Positions 22,866 through 31,911 of a stretch of DNA of 37,544 nt are shown here, in pieces. Under the pieces are notes generated by a model. The model was not told the DNA's origin. It saw nothing but the letters and a program-made list of their open reading frames with translations, and did no database searches. The first letter of the stretch is position 1. Each line of letters begins with the position of its first letter. Source of the DNA: Chloroflexota bacterium (lineage in GTDB: Bacteria > Chloroflexota > Anaerolineae > Promineifilales > Promineifilaceae); NCBI GenBank assembly GCA_009937635.1, contig JAACFF010000012.1, positions 1 to 37,544 on the forward strand. Reading direction: 5' to 3'. The position numbers were made by a program, and so were the translations under genes.

Positions 22866-24920
22866 CTATGATTCCGCGGGAATAATGGCCGATTGCCCGT
22901 TCACCAATTCCTCAATTGGAATGTGGCAGCGAATCTTATACCCATCCGCACCCGCTGGCGATTGCCACGGGGGCGTCTCCTGATCACAAATATCGCCTAT
23001 CCGGCGCGGGCAGCGGCGTTGGAAAGGGCATCCTTGAGCGGGTGGCGCTAATTCTGGCGTATCGCTGGCCAGTAATATCGGTTCAGTATCTGGGTCCGGT
23101 ACCAAGATGGCGCCTAACAAGGTCTCTGTGTACGGATGGTATGGGGGTGAATAAATATCATCAACCGCGCCAAATTCGCACAAACGCCCCTGGTACAATA
23201 CCGCCACTCGATCTGCAATCGCCCGCACAACTGCCAGATCATGCGCAATAAAAATATAAGTTGTATTGTGCTCTCTCTGAAGATCCGCCAACAAGTCCAG
23301 CACAGCCGCTTGCACGGACACATCGAGGGCCGAAGTTACCTCATCGCACAAAACAACCTCGGGATCGGCTGCAAATGCCCGGGCAATAGCAACACGCTGT
23401 TTCTCACCACCTGACAACTGCCCAGGATAGCGCAGCCTGTATCGCCCATCCAAACGGACTCGCTCTAGCAGTTCAACCTGCCGCGCCCTTCGTTCGTCAC
23501 GATTCATTTTCGGAAAGTATAATTTGAGCGGTTGATCGAGCAGTTCGGCCACTGAATGACGCGGGTTGAGCGAAGCATCCGGGTTTTGGAAAATCATTTG
23601 GATGCGTTTCTTTATTTCTATTGGTCGCTCGTTGACAGCCACCGTCAAATCAAAATCCTCAAACTGAATTCGACCATCTTTCGTCGGCAAGAGACCAGCG
23701 ATAGCGCGAACAATAGTTGTTTTGCCGCTGCCACTTTCGCCCACAAGGGCTACTGTTTCTCCACGAAGGACGGTTAATGTCACATCACCTACGGTCGCCG
23801 GTGGTTCAGAGTTCGCGCGCCAGCGATCAAAGAATCCGGGACGATGATAGGAAACCGCAACATCAGAAAGTTCAATGGCTGGCTCATCTTCTGAAGCATG
23901 ATTAATGGTGTGGAACACCTCCTGCAATTCTTGCGAAAAATCAGTGGCTACAACCTGTTGCCAATGGTGGCAGCGTACCAAATGGGGTGATTGCGCAATA
24001 GCCTCTAATTCTGGCGGCTCACTGCTGCAAATTTCGGTGGCTGAGGAACAACGTGGGGCAAAAGAACAGCCGGGCAACGTGCCAGGAATTGGAGGTTGTC
24101 CTGGCAGTGAATTGGGAATACCGGACAAGGTCAGCCGCGGAATTGATTCTAGCAGGCCGCGCGCATAGGGATGGGCAGGCGACTTGAATATATTAGCCGC
24201 AAAGGCGTCTTCCACTATTTCACCCGCGTACATCAGGGCCACACGGTCGCTGACGCGAGCGATCACGCCCAGATCATGACTGATATACATCATAGCCGTG
24301 CCCATCTCAGCCACAATATCACGCATCAGGTCAAGAATGTGTGCTTGCGTCGTCACATCAAGACCCGTGGTTGGTTCATCCAGCACAAGCATAATGGGCT
24401 CGCCGGCCAAAGCCATGGCTACGACGACACGTTGCTGCTGCCCACCTGATAATTCGTGCGGGTAGCGCTGTGCCATGACCTCGGGATGGGGTAGACGCAC
24501 CTGGCCCAATAGCTCTATCATACGTTCATTGGCAGCGTCCCCGGAGATATTGGCGCTCAACTCCAGCGCTTCGACGACTTGATTGCCAATGCGCAAGGTC
24601 GGGGTCAAGGCCTCTCCCGCATTTTGCGGAATAAGTGCGATTTGATTGCCACGTACCGACTCTAGTTCTTTCGGCGTCAGACCAAACATATCCTGGCCTG
24701 CAAACTCGACACTCCCGCCCAACACTTGACTGCCAGAGCGCAGATAACCCATCAATGCCTGGCCAAGTGTGCTTTTCCCACAGCCTGACTCGCCCACTAA
24801 TCCCAGGGTTTCGCCAGGCTTGATCTGCAGAGAGACACCCTGCAGTACATGAACTAATTTCCCTCGCTTGGTATAGTAGCCAATTGTCAAATTGCTAATA
24901 TCTACCAAACGCTTATTCAT
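22866..24920 (-). CDS. Fused double-ATPase subunit of a peptide/nickel-type ABC importer (DppD-DppF fusion)
   Basis: This 684-aa protein has two ABC ATPase halves. The first carries Walker A GESGCGKST (43-51), signature LSGGQQQR and Walker B LVLDEPTTGLD. The second carries GESGSGKTT, LSGGEKQR and VVLCDEVTSALD. Each half ends with the oligopeptide-transporter C-terminal motif with paired cysteines (CSFAPRCSSATEIC and CPFQRRCPRRIGDIC). DppD and DppF are usually separate; here they are one chain. The ATG overlaps the permease stop by 4 bp (ATGA), showing translational coupling. It powers import through the two permeases upstream. Confidence 0.93.
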   Translation of the reverse strand: MNKRLVDISNLTIGYYTKRGKLVHVLQGVSLQIKPGETLGLVGESGCGKSTLGQALMGYLRSGSQVLGGSVEFAGQDMFGLTPKELESVRGNQIALIPQNAGEALTPTLRIGNQVVEALELSANISGDAANERMIELLGQVRLPHPEVMAQRYPHELSGGQQQRVVVAMALAGEPIMLVLDEPTTGLDVTTQAHILDLMRDIVAEMGTAMMYISHDLGVIARVSDRVALMYAGEIVEDAFAANIFKSPAHPYARGLLESIPRLTLSGIPNSLPGQPPIPGTLPGCSFAPRCSSATEICSSEPPELEAIAQSPHLVRCHHWQQVVATDFSQELQEVFHTINHASEDEPAIELSDVAVSYHRPGFFDRWRANSEPPATVGDVTLTVLRGETVALVGESGSGKTTIVRAIAGLLPTKDGRIQFEDFDLTVAVNERPIEIKKRIQMIFQNPDASLNPRHSVAELLDQPLKLYFPKMNRDERRARQVELLERVRLDGRYRLRYPGQLSGGEKQRVAIARAFAADPEVVLCDEVTSALDVSVQAAVLDLLADLQREHNTTYIFIAHDLAVVRAIADRVAVLYQGRLCEFGAVDDIYSPPYHPYTETLLGAILVPDPDTEPILLASDTPELAPPAQGCPFQRRCPRRIGDICDQETPPWQSPAGADGYKIRCHIPIEELVNGQSAIIPAES

Positions 24921-25816
24921 GCAGGAGCCCCCTGGCTGCGGTCCAATCCCAGTGCTTTTGCGAAGGCGTCCGCAAAGAGATTAATTCCAATAATTAGAGT
25001 GCTCAGCATAATGACTGGCCCAAAGACTGCCCAAGGCTGAATGGCCAGGATATCTCGATTTTTGGCAATCATGAAGCCCCAATCCGGGGTCGGGGGTGTA
25101 ACGCCAAAGCCCAGGAAAGAGAGCGAGGCGAAGGCTATTAACATCCATGACCAATTCATGGCCCCATCGACTAAAAGCACATCGCGCACGTTGGGCAGCA
25201 ATTCGCGTGTAACAATGGTGCGTCTGCGCTCTCCTCTAGCCCGAGCTGCTAACACAAATTCACTCGTCACATAGTCGTGTGTTGCTGCTCTTGCCACGCG
25301 AATCGTTAGAATGCCATAGGTGAAAGCAAAGGTCAGTGTTTGCACCCGCATATTCGTGCCCAGGATGCTAATAATGAGCAGTAACAACAGAAGCCAGGGA
25401 ATAGAGAGGATGGCATCGACGATACGCATAATAATCTCATCAGGGCGACCACCGAGAAAACCTAACAAGATACCTACCAATCCGCCCCAGATGACGGCCA
25501 GGCTTATGGCTATGATGGTGACCGTCATGGCAACGCGTCCGCCCATCATTGAACGCGAAAAGACATCGCGGCCGAGTTTGTCTGTACCGAAGGGATACTC
25601 AGCTGAGGGGGCTTGATTCCGTATCTCAGCGTTCATCAACAGCGGATCGTGCGGAACAAGGACGGGAGCTGTGACCGCTAAGAGCAAATGAATGACGATT
25701 AATGCTAATCCGATCATGCCCGCGGTGGAATGCCGTAAGTTTTCCCATGTTTCCGCTAAGGCACTGCGCCGCTTGACTGTCGGTATTTGTTCTACGGATG
25801 GTGTTTCGACGGACAT
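24917..25816 (-). CDS. ABC importer permease, DppC type
   Basis: This 299-aa inner-membrane subunit has about six helices. The N-terminal hydrophilic part and the segment MNAEIRNQAPSAEYPFGTDK followed by LGRDVFSR are typical of DppC/OppC. The EAA loop that contacts the ATPase appears as YVTSEFVLAARARGERRRTI followed by the RELLPN motif. It couples to the fused ATPase by a 4-bp overlap and follows DppB by 66 bp. Confidence 0.92.
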   Translation of the reverse strand: MSVETPSVEQIPTVKRRSALAETWENLRHSTAGMIGLALIVIHLLLAVTAPVLVPHDPLLMNAEIRNQAPSAEYPFGTDKLGRDVFSRSMMGGRVAMTVTIIAISLAVIWGGLVGILLGFLGGRPDEIIMRIVDAILSIPWLLLLLLIISILGTNMRVQTLTFAFTYGILTIRVARAATHDYVTSEFVLAARARGERRRTIVTRELLPNVRDVLLVDGAMNWSWMLIAFASLSFLGFGVTPPTPDWGFMIAKNRDILAIQPWAVFGPVIMLSTLIIGINLFADAFAKALGLDRSQGAPA

Positions 25817-25882
25817 AAATTCCTCCGCTTTCAGCTTCTAACGTGTTTCTTCTGTTGGCTGATCAGTAGCAATATTCACTAT

Positions 25883-26836
25883 CTAGTGGCCTCGTTCCGT
25901 CCGCAAACGGGGATTGAGAACAAGAGTTAGTAAATCGGCACCCAGATTGAAAGCGATATAAACGATGGCCAGTATGATGGCGATAGCCTGAACTGTTGGA
26001 AAATCCCTGTCGGTTATGGCATTTATCATGAGTTTTCCAATGCCCGGATAGTTGAACACAGTCTCAATCACGGCAACACCACCGATCAACCAGGCAAGGG
26101 TGAGAGCGACGACATTAATCGTTGGCAGCATGGCATTAGGCAAAGCGTGTTTAAATACGATCCTTCTCTTGGGCACACCCTTCAATCGGGCCATCTGAAC
26201 GTAATCACTGGTCATCACGTCAATCATGTTGGTGCGAACCAGGCGTAAAATATGGGCGACCATAATGAACGTGAGAGTAATGATTGGTAGGACGATGTTG
26301 GGCAATAACTCGTCAACGGACGCATCCGTAGGCACCATGGTAATCGCCGGAAACCACTCCAAACTTATGGCAAATATAAAAATCAGGATCGTCGCCGTTA
26401 CAAAGCCTGGTAGGGTCATACCGACGATTGAAGATGTAGATACAAAGATATCTGGCCACTTATCACGCGTGAGCCCGGCAATGACTCCCAAGAAGATAGC
26501 CAAGGGAATGCCGACGAGTGCGGCTGCCACAGCGAGGACGATTGTATTACGAAACTGATACCCGATAACTTCGGAAACCGGAATCCTACGGACCATAGAT
26601 TTTCCGAGATCGCCCCTTAAAAGACCTCCCAGCCAATTTAGGTATCGCTCGTGCATTGGAGCGTTAAGACCAAATTCCTGGCGAAGTGCACTCAAGCTTT
26701 CGGGAGTTGCGGATTGGCCAAGATAGGAGGTTGCCGCATCTCCGGGTAGGGCTTCAACGCCAAGGAAAACAATGAGCGAGATGATGAAGAGAGTGATAAT
26801 AGCGAGAACAAATCTACGGCCAACGAGGATGATCAT
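25883..26836 (-). CDS. ABC importer permease, DppB type
   Basis: This 317-aa inner-membrane subunit starts with the DppB-type helix FVLAIITLFIISLIVFLGVE, followed by LPGDAA and LNWLGGLLRGDLGKS. The ATPase-contact loop is SDYVQMARLKGVPKRRIVFK-HALPN, and PGIGKLMINAI lies near the C-terminus. It lies 133 bp after the binding-protein gene; the gap carries a hairpin (26920-26947) that may set their different expression levels. Confidence 0.92.
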   Translation of the reverse strand: MIILVGRRFVLAIITLFIISLIVFLGVEALPGDAATSYLGQSATPESLSALRQEFGLNAPMHERYLNWLGGLLRGDLGKSMVRRIPVSEVIGYQFRNTIVLAVAAALVGIPLAIFLGVIAGLTRDKWPDIFVSTSSIVGMTLPGFVTATILIFIFAISLEWFPAITMVPTDASVDELLPNIVLPIITLTFIMVAHILRLVRTNMIDVMTSDYVQMARLKGVPKRRIVFKHALPNAMLPTINVVALTLAWLIGGVAVIETVFNYPGIGKLMINAITDRDFPTVQAIAIILAIVYIAFNLGADLLTLVLNPRLRTERGH

Positions 26837-26919
26837 AATATACCTCTTCTACACGTTGCCGGCGCCAGGAATGCGTAATCTTCTTTTAAACCGGAAACTG
26901 TTTCATAAATAGGAATAGG

Positions 26920-26947
26920 GTAAGAGGTGAGGAAACCCACCTCCTAC
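26920..26947 (-). terminator. Hairpin between binding-protein and permease genes
   Basis: Ten paired positions (GTAAGAGGTG at 26920-26929 with CACCTCCTAC at 26938-26947, one G-U wobble on the minus RNA) enclose an 8-nt loop. It lies 22 bp past the binding-protein stop with no U-run. This is the usual place for a partial terminator or 3'-end stabiliser that lets binding protein exceed the membrane subunits. Confidence 0.5.
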
Positions 26948-26969
26948 TCCGTGGTTTAATGATTGACTT

Positions 26970-28625
26970 TTACTCGCAGCTTGAATCTTTGGTCATGCCA
27001 TCCCAATCAATCCAGATATTTGCGAGCGGCGGAATACCGTCGACACAAGACTTCTGGACGCGGATGAGGTTCTGAAAATAAGGGATGATCGTGCCACCAT
27101 CTTCATGGAGCATTTGTTGGGCATCCAGATAGTATTGGCGACGTGCATCAAAGTCCATCTCGGCGCGGGCTGCATCGAGCAAGGCATCGAATTCTGGGAC
27201 ATTCCAAAAACTCTCGTTCCAGGCGCCACCTGAACGATAAATCTCGTTGAGAGCGGCGTCAGCCCCACGGGCATTCCAGCAGGTCATCACAAAGGGTTGC
27301 ACCATCCAGGCATCGGTCCAGAAACCATCCGATGAAACGGTTGTAATATTAACATCGATACCCGCTTCAGCGGCCTGCTGCTGATAGATCTCGGTTAGAG
27401 CAGTCCAGTCAGCGCAGACATCAGAGGTATACAAGTCAACCTCAAATCCGTCGGCATAACCGGCTTCCGCTAACTTGGCTTGGGCACCTTCAATATCCTG
27501 GGGACAGTCACCTTGGAATTGGTACGGGTCACCGGGCATGACGGCCGTATCACAGGAAACAGTGCCGGCCTCTGACAAAGCCAAATCCACCATCTCCTGC
27601 CGGTCGACGACATAATGCATTGCGTCGCGCAACTCCGGATTATCGAATGGTGGAATGTCGGTTCGCATGACAAAGCCCGACCAGTTACCCCCTGGAACCT
27701 GGCTGATAACGAAGTCAGAGTTTCCTTCGAACCGCTGAGCTTGTTCAGGGGTCTGCATGGTTAGCCAATCAAGTTGGCCAGCCAGGAGCGCCGTAGTCTG
27801 TGCCTCGACGTCGGCGATCCCGTAGACCTCAATCGCTTTTAGCCCAGGAGGACCATCCCAGTAATCGTCATTGGCAACCAGAATGGTAGTGCCAATCACA
27901 TCCAACCGCTCTAACTTGAACGGGCCCGAGCCTCGGCCAGTGGTTAGGATTTCTTCGAGGCCATCTTCCGGAATCACACGGGCGCGATAATCCATGACCG
28001 TCGTTGGAAAGTCAACAACCGGCGAATTCAGGTTGAAAACGATGGTGAAGTCATCTGGCGTTTCTATACTATCGACGACCTCAAATGTGGAAGCCAGGAT
28101 TGAAGTTTCTGAGGTCTTCCAGTGGTTGGCGGAGTAAGCGACATCGGCCGACGTGAGTTGTGTGCCATCATGGAAAAAGACATCATCACGCAGTTGGAAA
28201 GTCCACACATCGCCGGTATCATTACTTTCCCAGGATGTTGCCAACGAAGGCTGAGGACTCATATTATCATAGGCTGGTTCGGTCAAGCGATCGTAAAGTA
28301 GAGAAATGGGCGGCCAAAAGCGGGAAGCATCTACGGGATCCAGATTCTCGTTTCCACCATAAGCCAGGCCGTCGGTAAAGCGGAGCGTCCCACGCTCATC
28401 CATGACCTCTTCTTCAGGCTCTGGTTCGACGATTCTCGTCACTTCTACTTCCTGAACCTCGGTGACAACTTCGCCTTCAACAACCCGGGTGACTTCGACT
28501 TCTTCCGTAACGGTTTCAGTTTCAGTTACTACTCGGGTTACTTCAACTTGCTGTGGTTGGCAAGCTACTAACAATAGACAAACAGCTATGATCACTAAAA
28601 ACAACAGAAATACCTTTTGTTTCAT
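26970..28625 (-). CDS. Solute-binding lipoprotein of the peptide/nickel ABC family (SBP family 5)
   Basis: This 551-aa lipoprotein has signal sequence MKQKVFLLFLVIIAVCLLLVAC with the lipobox LVAC (cysteine at 22). A 50-residue acidic linker of VEVTRVV/VTEEVEV repeats follows, a style common in Chloroflexota binding proteins. The family-5 binding domain starts about residue 82 (RGTLRFTDGL) and includes DDVFFHDGTQLTSADVAYS and EDGLEEILTTGRGSGPFKLE. Family 5 binds peptides, but also many other solutes. It starts the transporter operon; AAGGAGAG precedes its ATG. Confidence 0.93.
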   Translation of the reverse strand: MKQKVFLLFLVIIAVCLLLVACQPQQVEVTRVVTETETVTEEVEVTRVVEGEVVTEVQEVEVTRIVEPEPEEEVMDERGTLRFTDGLAYGGNENLDPVDASRFWPPISLLYDRLTEPAYDNMSPQPSLATSWESNDTGDVWTFQLRDDVFFHDGTQLTSADVAYSANHWKTSETSILASTFEVVDSIETPDDFTIVFNLNSPVVDFPTTVMDYRARVIPEDGLEEILTTGRGSGPFKLERLDVIGTTILVANDDYWDGPPGLKAIEVYGIADVEAQTTALLAGQLDWLTMQTPEQAQRFEGNSDFVISQVPGGNWSGFVMRTDIPPFDNPELRDAMHYVVDRQEMVDLALSEAGTVSCDTAVMPGDPYQFQGDCPQDIEGAQAKLAEAGYADGFEVDLYTSDVCADWTALTEIYQQQAAEAGIDVNITTVSSDGFWTDAWMVQPFVMTCWNARGADAALNEIYRSGGAWNESFWNVPEFDALLDAARAEMDFDARRQYYLDAQQMLHEDGGTIIPYFQNLIRVQKSCVDGIPPLANIWIDWDGMTKDSSCE

Positions 28626-28724
28626 CTTACTCTCCTTTCTTCGAAACTATCCTATAGAGTTTACTATGTGTAACTTGCTAGCTACTGTCAGAAGTCTAAA
28701 TCAGCAACCACCCCCCTTGTTTTC

Positions 28725-29336
28725 TTACGCGTTAAAGGACTCAACAAGTGTGTCCATCTTCATATTCTGAAGGTAGTCAATCAGCGCACCAATTGATCTA
28801 TCCAAGCTCGCTGTTGATTTATCCACACCATAAACCACAGAAGCGCCTAACATGCCGTCAAACAGCATGTCTGCAACATTGTTCATGTCCACACCAGCAT
28901 CCAATTCATCCGCCTGTTGGCTCTCATTTAAAAGCCTCTTCAACATCCCCCTGACACCCACAAAGCCCTTGTTGACTTCAGCGGCCAAATGCGGCCGTTG
29001 GTCATCTAGTTCAACGGAGAAGGTAATGAAAATACAGCCCCCGGGGAAATGTTCGGCGTCTTTAAGATATCGATCTCGATAGTTTTCAAGAAACTTCTCG
29101 ATTTTTCCGAGTGGGCTGGCGATATCATCAAGCCCGTCAAGCGTCTTCTCGCGCCATATCTTTTGCGCCTCTGCAAGTACGACGTAGAAAAGATCTTCTT
29201 TACTGGTGAAATGATTATAGAATCCTCCCTTTGAGGTGTTAGCAGCCTGCAAGATGTCGTTAACACCCGTGCTTACAAAGCCTTTTAACGAAAAAAGTTT
29301 CATAGACTCTTGGATAATGGATTCTTTTAGGGTCAT
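28725..29336 (-). CDS. TetR-family transcriptional repressor
   Basis: This 203-aa protein has the TetR N-terminal helix-turn-helix (LFSLKGFVSTGVNDILQAAN, then TSKGGFYNHFTSKEDLF), and a ligand-binding helical domain with GCIFITFSVELDDQRP. It resembles the AcrR/NemR branch, some of which sense electrophiles through cysteines; one cysteine is present near residue 100. A perfect AGACC-N4-GGTCT palindrome lies 28 bp upstream (29364-29377). It probably represses itself and the divergent alcohol dehydrogenase gene. Confidence 0.9.
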   Translation of the reverse strand: MTLKESIIQESMKLFSLKGFVSTGVNDILQAANTSKGGFYNHFTSKEDLFYVVLAEAQKIWREKTLDGLDDIASPLGKIEKFLENYRDRYLKDAEHFPGGCIFITFSVELDDQRPHLAAEVNKGFVGVRGMLKRLLNESQQADELDAGVDMNNVADMLFDGMLGASVVYGVDKSTASLDRSIGALIDYLQNMKMDTLVESFNA

Positions 29337-29363
29337 AGTACCAGCTCTTCAACGGTGACAGAC

Positions 29364-29377
29364 AGACCGGTCGGTCT
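29364..29377. promoter_or_regulatory. TetR-family operator AGACCGGTCGGTCT
   Basis: AGACC and GGTCT form a perfect palindrome around GGTC. This is the layout described for NemR-type TetR regulators (AGACC-N4-GGTCT). It lies 28 bp upstream of the tetR start and 213 bp before the divergent dehydrogenase. Confidence 0.7.
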
Positions 29378-29422
29378 CTCTCTATAAAGAATATTCATAA
29401 ACGATGCAGTTGTCAAGAGGGT

Positions 29423-29438
29423 CCTAGGCTCCTAGGCT
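29423..29438. repeat. Tandem CCTAGGCT duplication
   Basis: Two adjacent copies of the 8-mer CCTAGGCT lie in the 253-bp gap between tetR and the divergent dehydrogenase. Each contains the palindrome CCTAGG. It may be a chance slippage duplication or a small operator. Confidence 0.4.
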
Positions 29439-29508
29439 GAACACGATTAAGTTGCCTTGGACTCAGTATCGCGGCTTATGGCTTAAAAAAACGCATCCTT
29501 TCTTACCC

Positions 29509-29536
29509 TTGATTAAATCGCCGAAAAACCTATACT
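29509..29536 (+). promoter_or_regulatory. Candidate promoter of the alcohol dehydrogenase gene
   Basis: TTGATT (29509-29514) and TATACT (29531-29536) are separated by 16 bp, a fair sigma-70-type promoter. Transcription would start near 29543, about 47 bp before the ATG at 29590. Confidence 0.5.
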
Positions 29537-29589
29537 TTCGAGCCAGGATTTTACTGATATCTTATTGTCAAGAGTAAAAGATCAATTTC

Positions 29590-30666
29590 ATGAAAGCAGC
29601 CGTATGTTATGAATTTGGAAAACCCTTGGTGATTGAAGAAATCGTTCTCGATACCCCTCAGGCAAATGAGGTGCGCATCAAGCTTAAGGCCTGTGCTATT
29701 TGCCATAGCGACATTCTCCACATGGACGGAGCGTGGGGCGGTGAATTACCAGCCGTTTTCGTGCATGAAGCGGCTGGGATCGTAGTCGAGGTTAGTCCTG
29801 ACGTCACGTTAACCAATGTAGGCGATCCGGTGGTAGTCACCCTCATCCGCTCCTGTGGGCGCTGCTTTTATTGCGATAAAAGTGAACCCCAACTGTGCGA
29901 AAAGACCTTCCGGCTTGAAAAAGAGAGCCCTCTACATAACGAAGCTGGCCAACCCATGTTCCAGGCGCTGCGAACGGGCACATTTGCAAAAGAGGTCGTA
30001 GTTCATGAATCTCAAGTTGTACCCGTGCCCGCGGACGTGTCTATGGACAGCGCCTCCCTTATCGCTTGTGGTATCATTGGCTATGGAGCGGTTGTCAAAA
30101 CCGCCAAAGTGCCAGTTGGCAGCAGCGTTGTCGTCATCGGTGCCGGAGGTGTAGGACTAAACAGTATTCAGGGTGCGGCTTTGTCGGGAGCGACACCTTT
30201 GATTGCCATTGACCTGCTAGATCACAAATTAGATGTGGCCAAGTTCCTTGGCGCTACACACGGATTTAACCCGAAGCAGCGAAATGTTGCTGAGCAAGTT
30301 CTTGCGTTAACTAACGGCCGTGGGGCTGATTATGTCTTTGTTACTGCGGGCAGTGAGATGGCGATGCACCAGGGTCTGGCGTTATTACGCCAGGTGGGAA
30401 CGCTTATCCTTGTTGGGATGCCTGCTAGCGGTGTCAAGCTGGCTATTGAGGCCGCCGATTTTGCCAACGACAGCCTACATGTGATGGGCAGTAAAATGGG
30501 TTCCACGAGGGAACGTATTGACGTGCCCAAGTTAATTGCTCTTTATCGGGACGGGCGTCTTAAACTAGATGAGCTGGTCACCAAACGGTACCCCCTAGAG
30601 GAGATTAATGAGGCGGTGGCGGCTGTCAAGCGCGGCGATGCTGTCCGGAATGTGATTGTCTTTTAG
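29590..30666 (+). CDS. Zinc-dependent alcohol dehydrogenase (class III-like MDR)
   Basis: This 358-aa NAD(P)-dependent dehydrogenase has catalytic zinc ligands C38 and H59-E60 (CAICHSD, FVHEAAG) and a structural zinc loop CGRCFYCDKSEPQLC (C89, C92, C95, C103). The Rossmann motif is VVIGAGGVGLNSIQG. Overall layout is like S-(hydroxymethyl)glutathione or mycothiol dehydrogenases and aryl-alcohol dehydrogenases. It is divergent from tetR and heads a two-gene unit with the enolase-superfamily gene 64 bp downstream. The natural alcohol or aldehyde is unknown. Confidence 0.9.
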   Translation: MKAAVCYEFGKPLVIEEIVLDTPQANEVRIKLKACAICHSDILHMDGAWGGELPAVFVHEAAGIVVEVSPDVTLTNVGDPVVVTLIRSCGRCFYCDKSEPQLCEKTFRLEKESPLHNEAGQPMFQALRTGTFAKEVVVHESQVVPVPADVSMDSASLIACGIIGYGAVVKTAKVPVGSSVVVIGAGGVGLNSIQGAALSGATPLIAIDLLDHKLDVAKFLGATHGFNPKQRNVAEQVLALTNGRGADYVFVTAGSEMAMHQGLALLRQVGTLILVGMPASGVKLAIEAADFANDSLHVMGSKMGSTRERIDVPKLIALYRDGRLKLDELVTKRYPLEEINEAVAAVKRGDAVRNVIVF

Positions 30667-30730
30667 TTACCGGCAGCCGATATGACTGCCTGATTTAGAC
30701 ATAGACAACTGATCACCCCTCCCCCTTCTC

Positions 30731-31843
30731 ATGAGAATACAAAGCATTGAAACCTTCGCCAATGAATATGTTGCCTTTGTGCGTTTAAGAACTGATGATG
30801 GAGCAGAAGGCTGGGGGCAGGTCTCAACCTACCACGCAGATATCACGGCCCAGGTATTGCAGCGGCAGATCGCCCCTTATGTCTTGGGACGTGACCCTGC
30901 AGAACTGGAATCGCTCGTTGATGAGATTCTAGAAATTGAATTCAAGTTTCCTGGCTCATACGTGCGACGGGCGTTAACGGGATTGGATACAGCTGTTTGG
31001 GACCTACGAGGCAAGCTGGCAGGAAAAAGCGTCTGCGAACTGCTTGGCGGCGCGCCACGCCCTTTTCCCGTCTATGCTTCTAGCATGCGACGGGACATCA
31101 CGCCCGAAGATGAGGTTGAGCGGCTGGTTGCCCTGCGTGACAGACAGGGCTTCCAAGCATTCAAGTTCCGCATTGGAAAAGAGTGTGGCCACGACGAGGA
31201 TGAATGGCCCGGGCGAACAGAGGCTATTGTCCGGGCCATGCGACAGGCGATGGGGGATAATGTCACGCTGCTGGTGGATGCCAACTGTTGCTATACTCCG
31301 AAAAAAGCGGTTGAAATTGGTCACTTCCTTGAAAACTATGGCATTGTCCATTACGAGGAGCCATGTCCTTATTGGCACTTTGAATGGACGGCAGAGGTGA
31401 CCGAGGCGCTACGGCCGTTAAACATCCAGGTAGCTGGCGGCGAACAAGATTGCTCAACCACCCACTGGCAGCGCATGATCAACGCCAAGGCCTTCGACAT
31501 TGTCCAGCCTGATATCTGCTACATTGGCGGCGTCACTCGCATGTTGCGGGTCGCCAGAATGGCGCACAAAGCTGGCCTCATATTCACCCCACACACCGCC
31601 AATCTCTCCCTCGTCACCGTTTTCACCCTCCATGTCATGGGTGCCATTGAAAACCCTGGTCCCTATGTCGAGCTTTCAATAGAGGGTGAAGATTACTATC
31701 CCTGGCAAGTCGATTTATACGATCCAGTACTCACCGTCCGCGATGGCAATGTCCAGATTCCTGATGCGCCGGGTTGGGGTGTCGAAATTAACCCTGAATG
31801 GCTGAAGGGAGCGACACATCTGGTAAGTGAATTGAAGATGTGA
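30731..31843 (+). CDS. Mandelate racemase-subgroup enolase superfamily enzyme
   Basis: This 370-aa protein has the two-domain enolase fold. The Lys region is FKFRIGK (K145, R147), so the second lysine of the KxK motif is arginine. Metal ligands are D183 (LLVDANC), E209 (HYEEPCP) and E238 (AGGEQD). The His/Asp dyad of the mandelate-racemase subgroup is D261 (QPDICYIGG) and H288 (TPHTAN). Members mostly dehydrate sugar acids. The start ATG at 30731 has no visible Shine-Dalgarno (pyrimidine-rich upstream), which is unusual here. It probably acts with the dehydrogenase. Confidence 0.9.
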   Translation: MRIQSIETFANEYVAFVRLRTDDGAEGWGQVSTYHADITAQVLQRQIAPYVLGRDPAELESLVDEILEIEFKFPGSYVRRALTGLDTAVWDLRGKLAGKSVCELLGGAPRPFPVYASSMRRDITPEDEVERLVALRDRQGFQAFKFRIGKECGHDEDEWPGRTEAIVRAMRQAMGDNVTLLVDANCCYTPKKAVEIGHFLENYGIVHYEEPCPYWHFEWTAEVTEALRPLNIQVAGGEQDCSTTHWQRMINAKAFDIVQPDICYIGGVTRMLRVARMAHKAGLIFTPHTANLSLVTVFTLHVMGAIENPGPYVELSIEGEDYYPWQVDLYDPVLTVRDGNVQIPDAPGWGVEINPEWLKGATHLVSELKM

Positions 31844-31911
31844 GAAAACCCTCCGATTAATTTAAACGACCAGTTTTCGAGCGGGTAGTGACCAACACCA
31901 CGATACTGTCC

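Noticed and set aside
28431-28560. Tandem repeat array in the binding-protein gene considered as CRISPR-like or satellite repeat
   Set aside because: The repetition comes from coding VEVTRVV-type residues in the lipoprotein linker. Units vary in length and there are no spacers.
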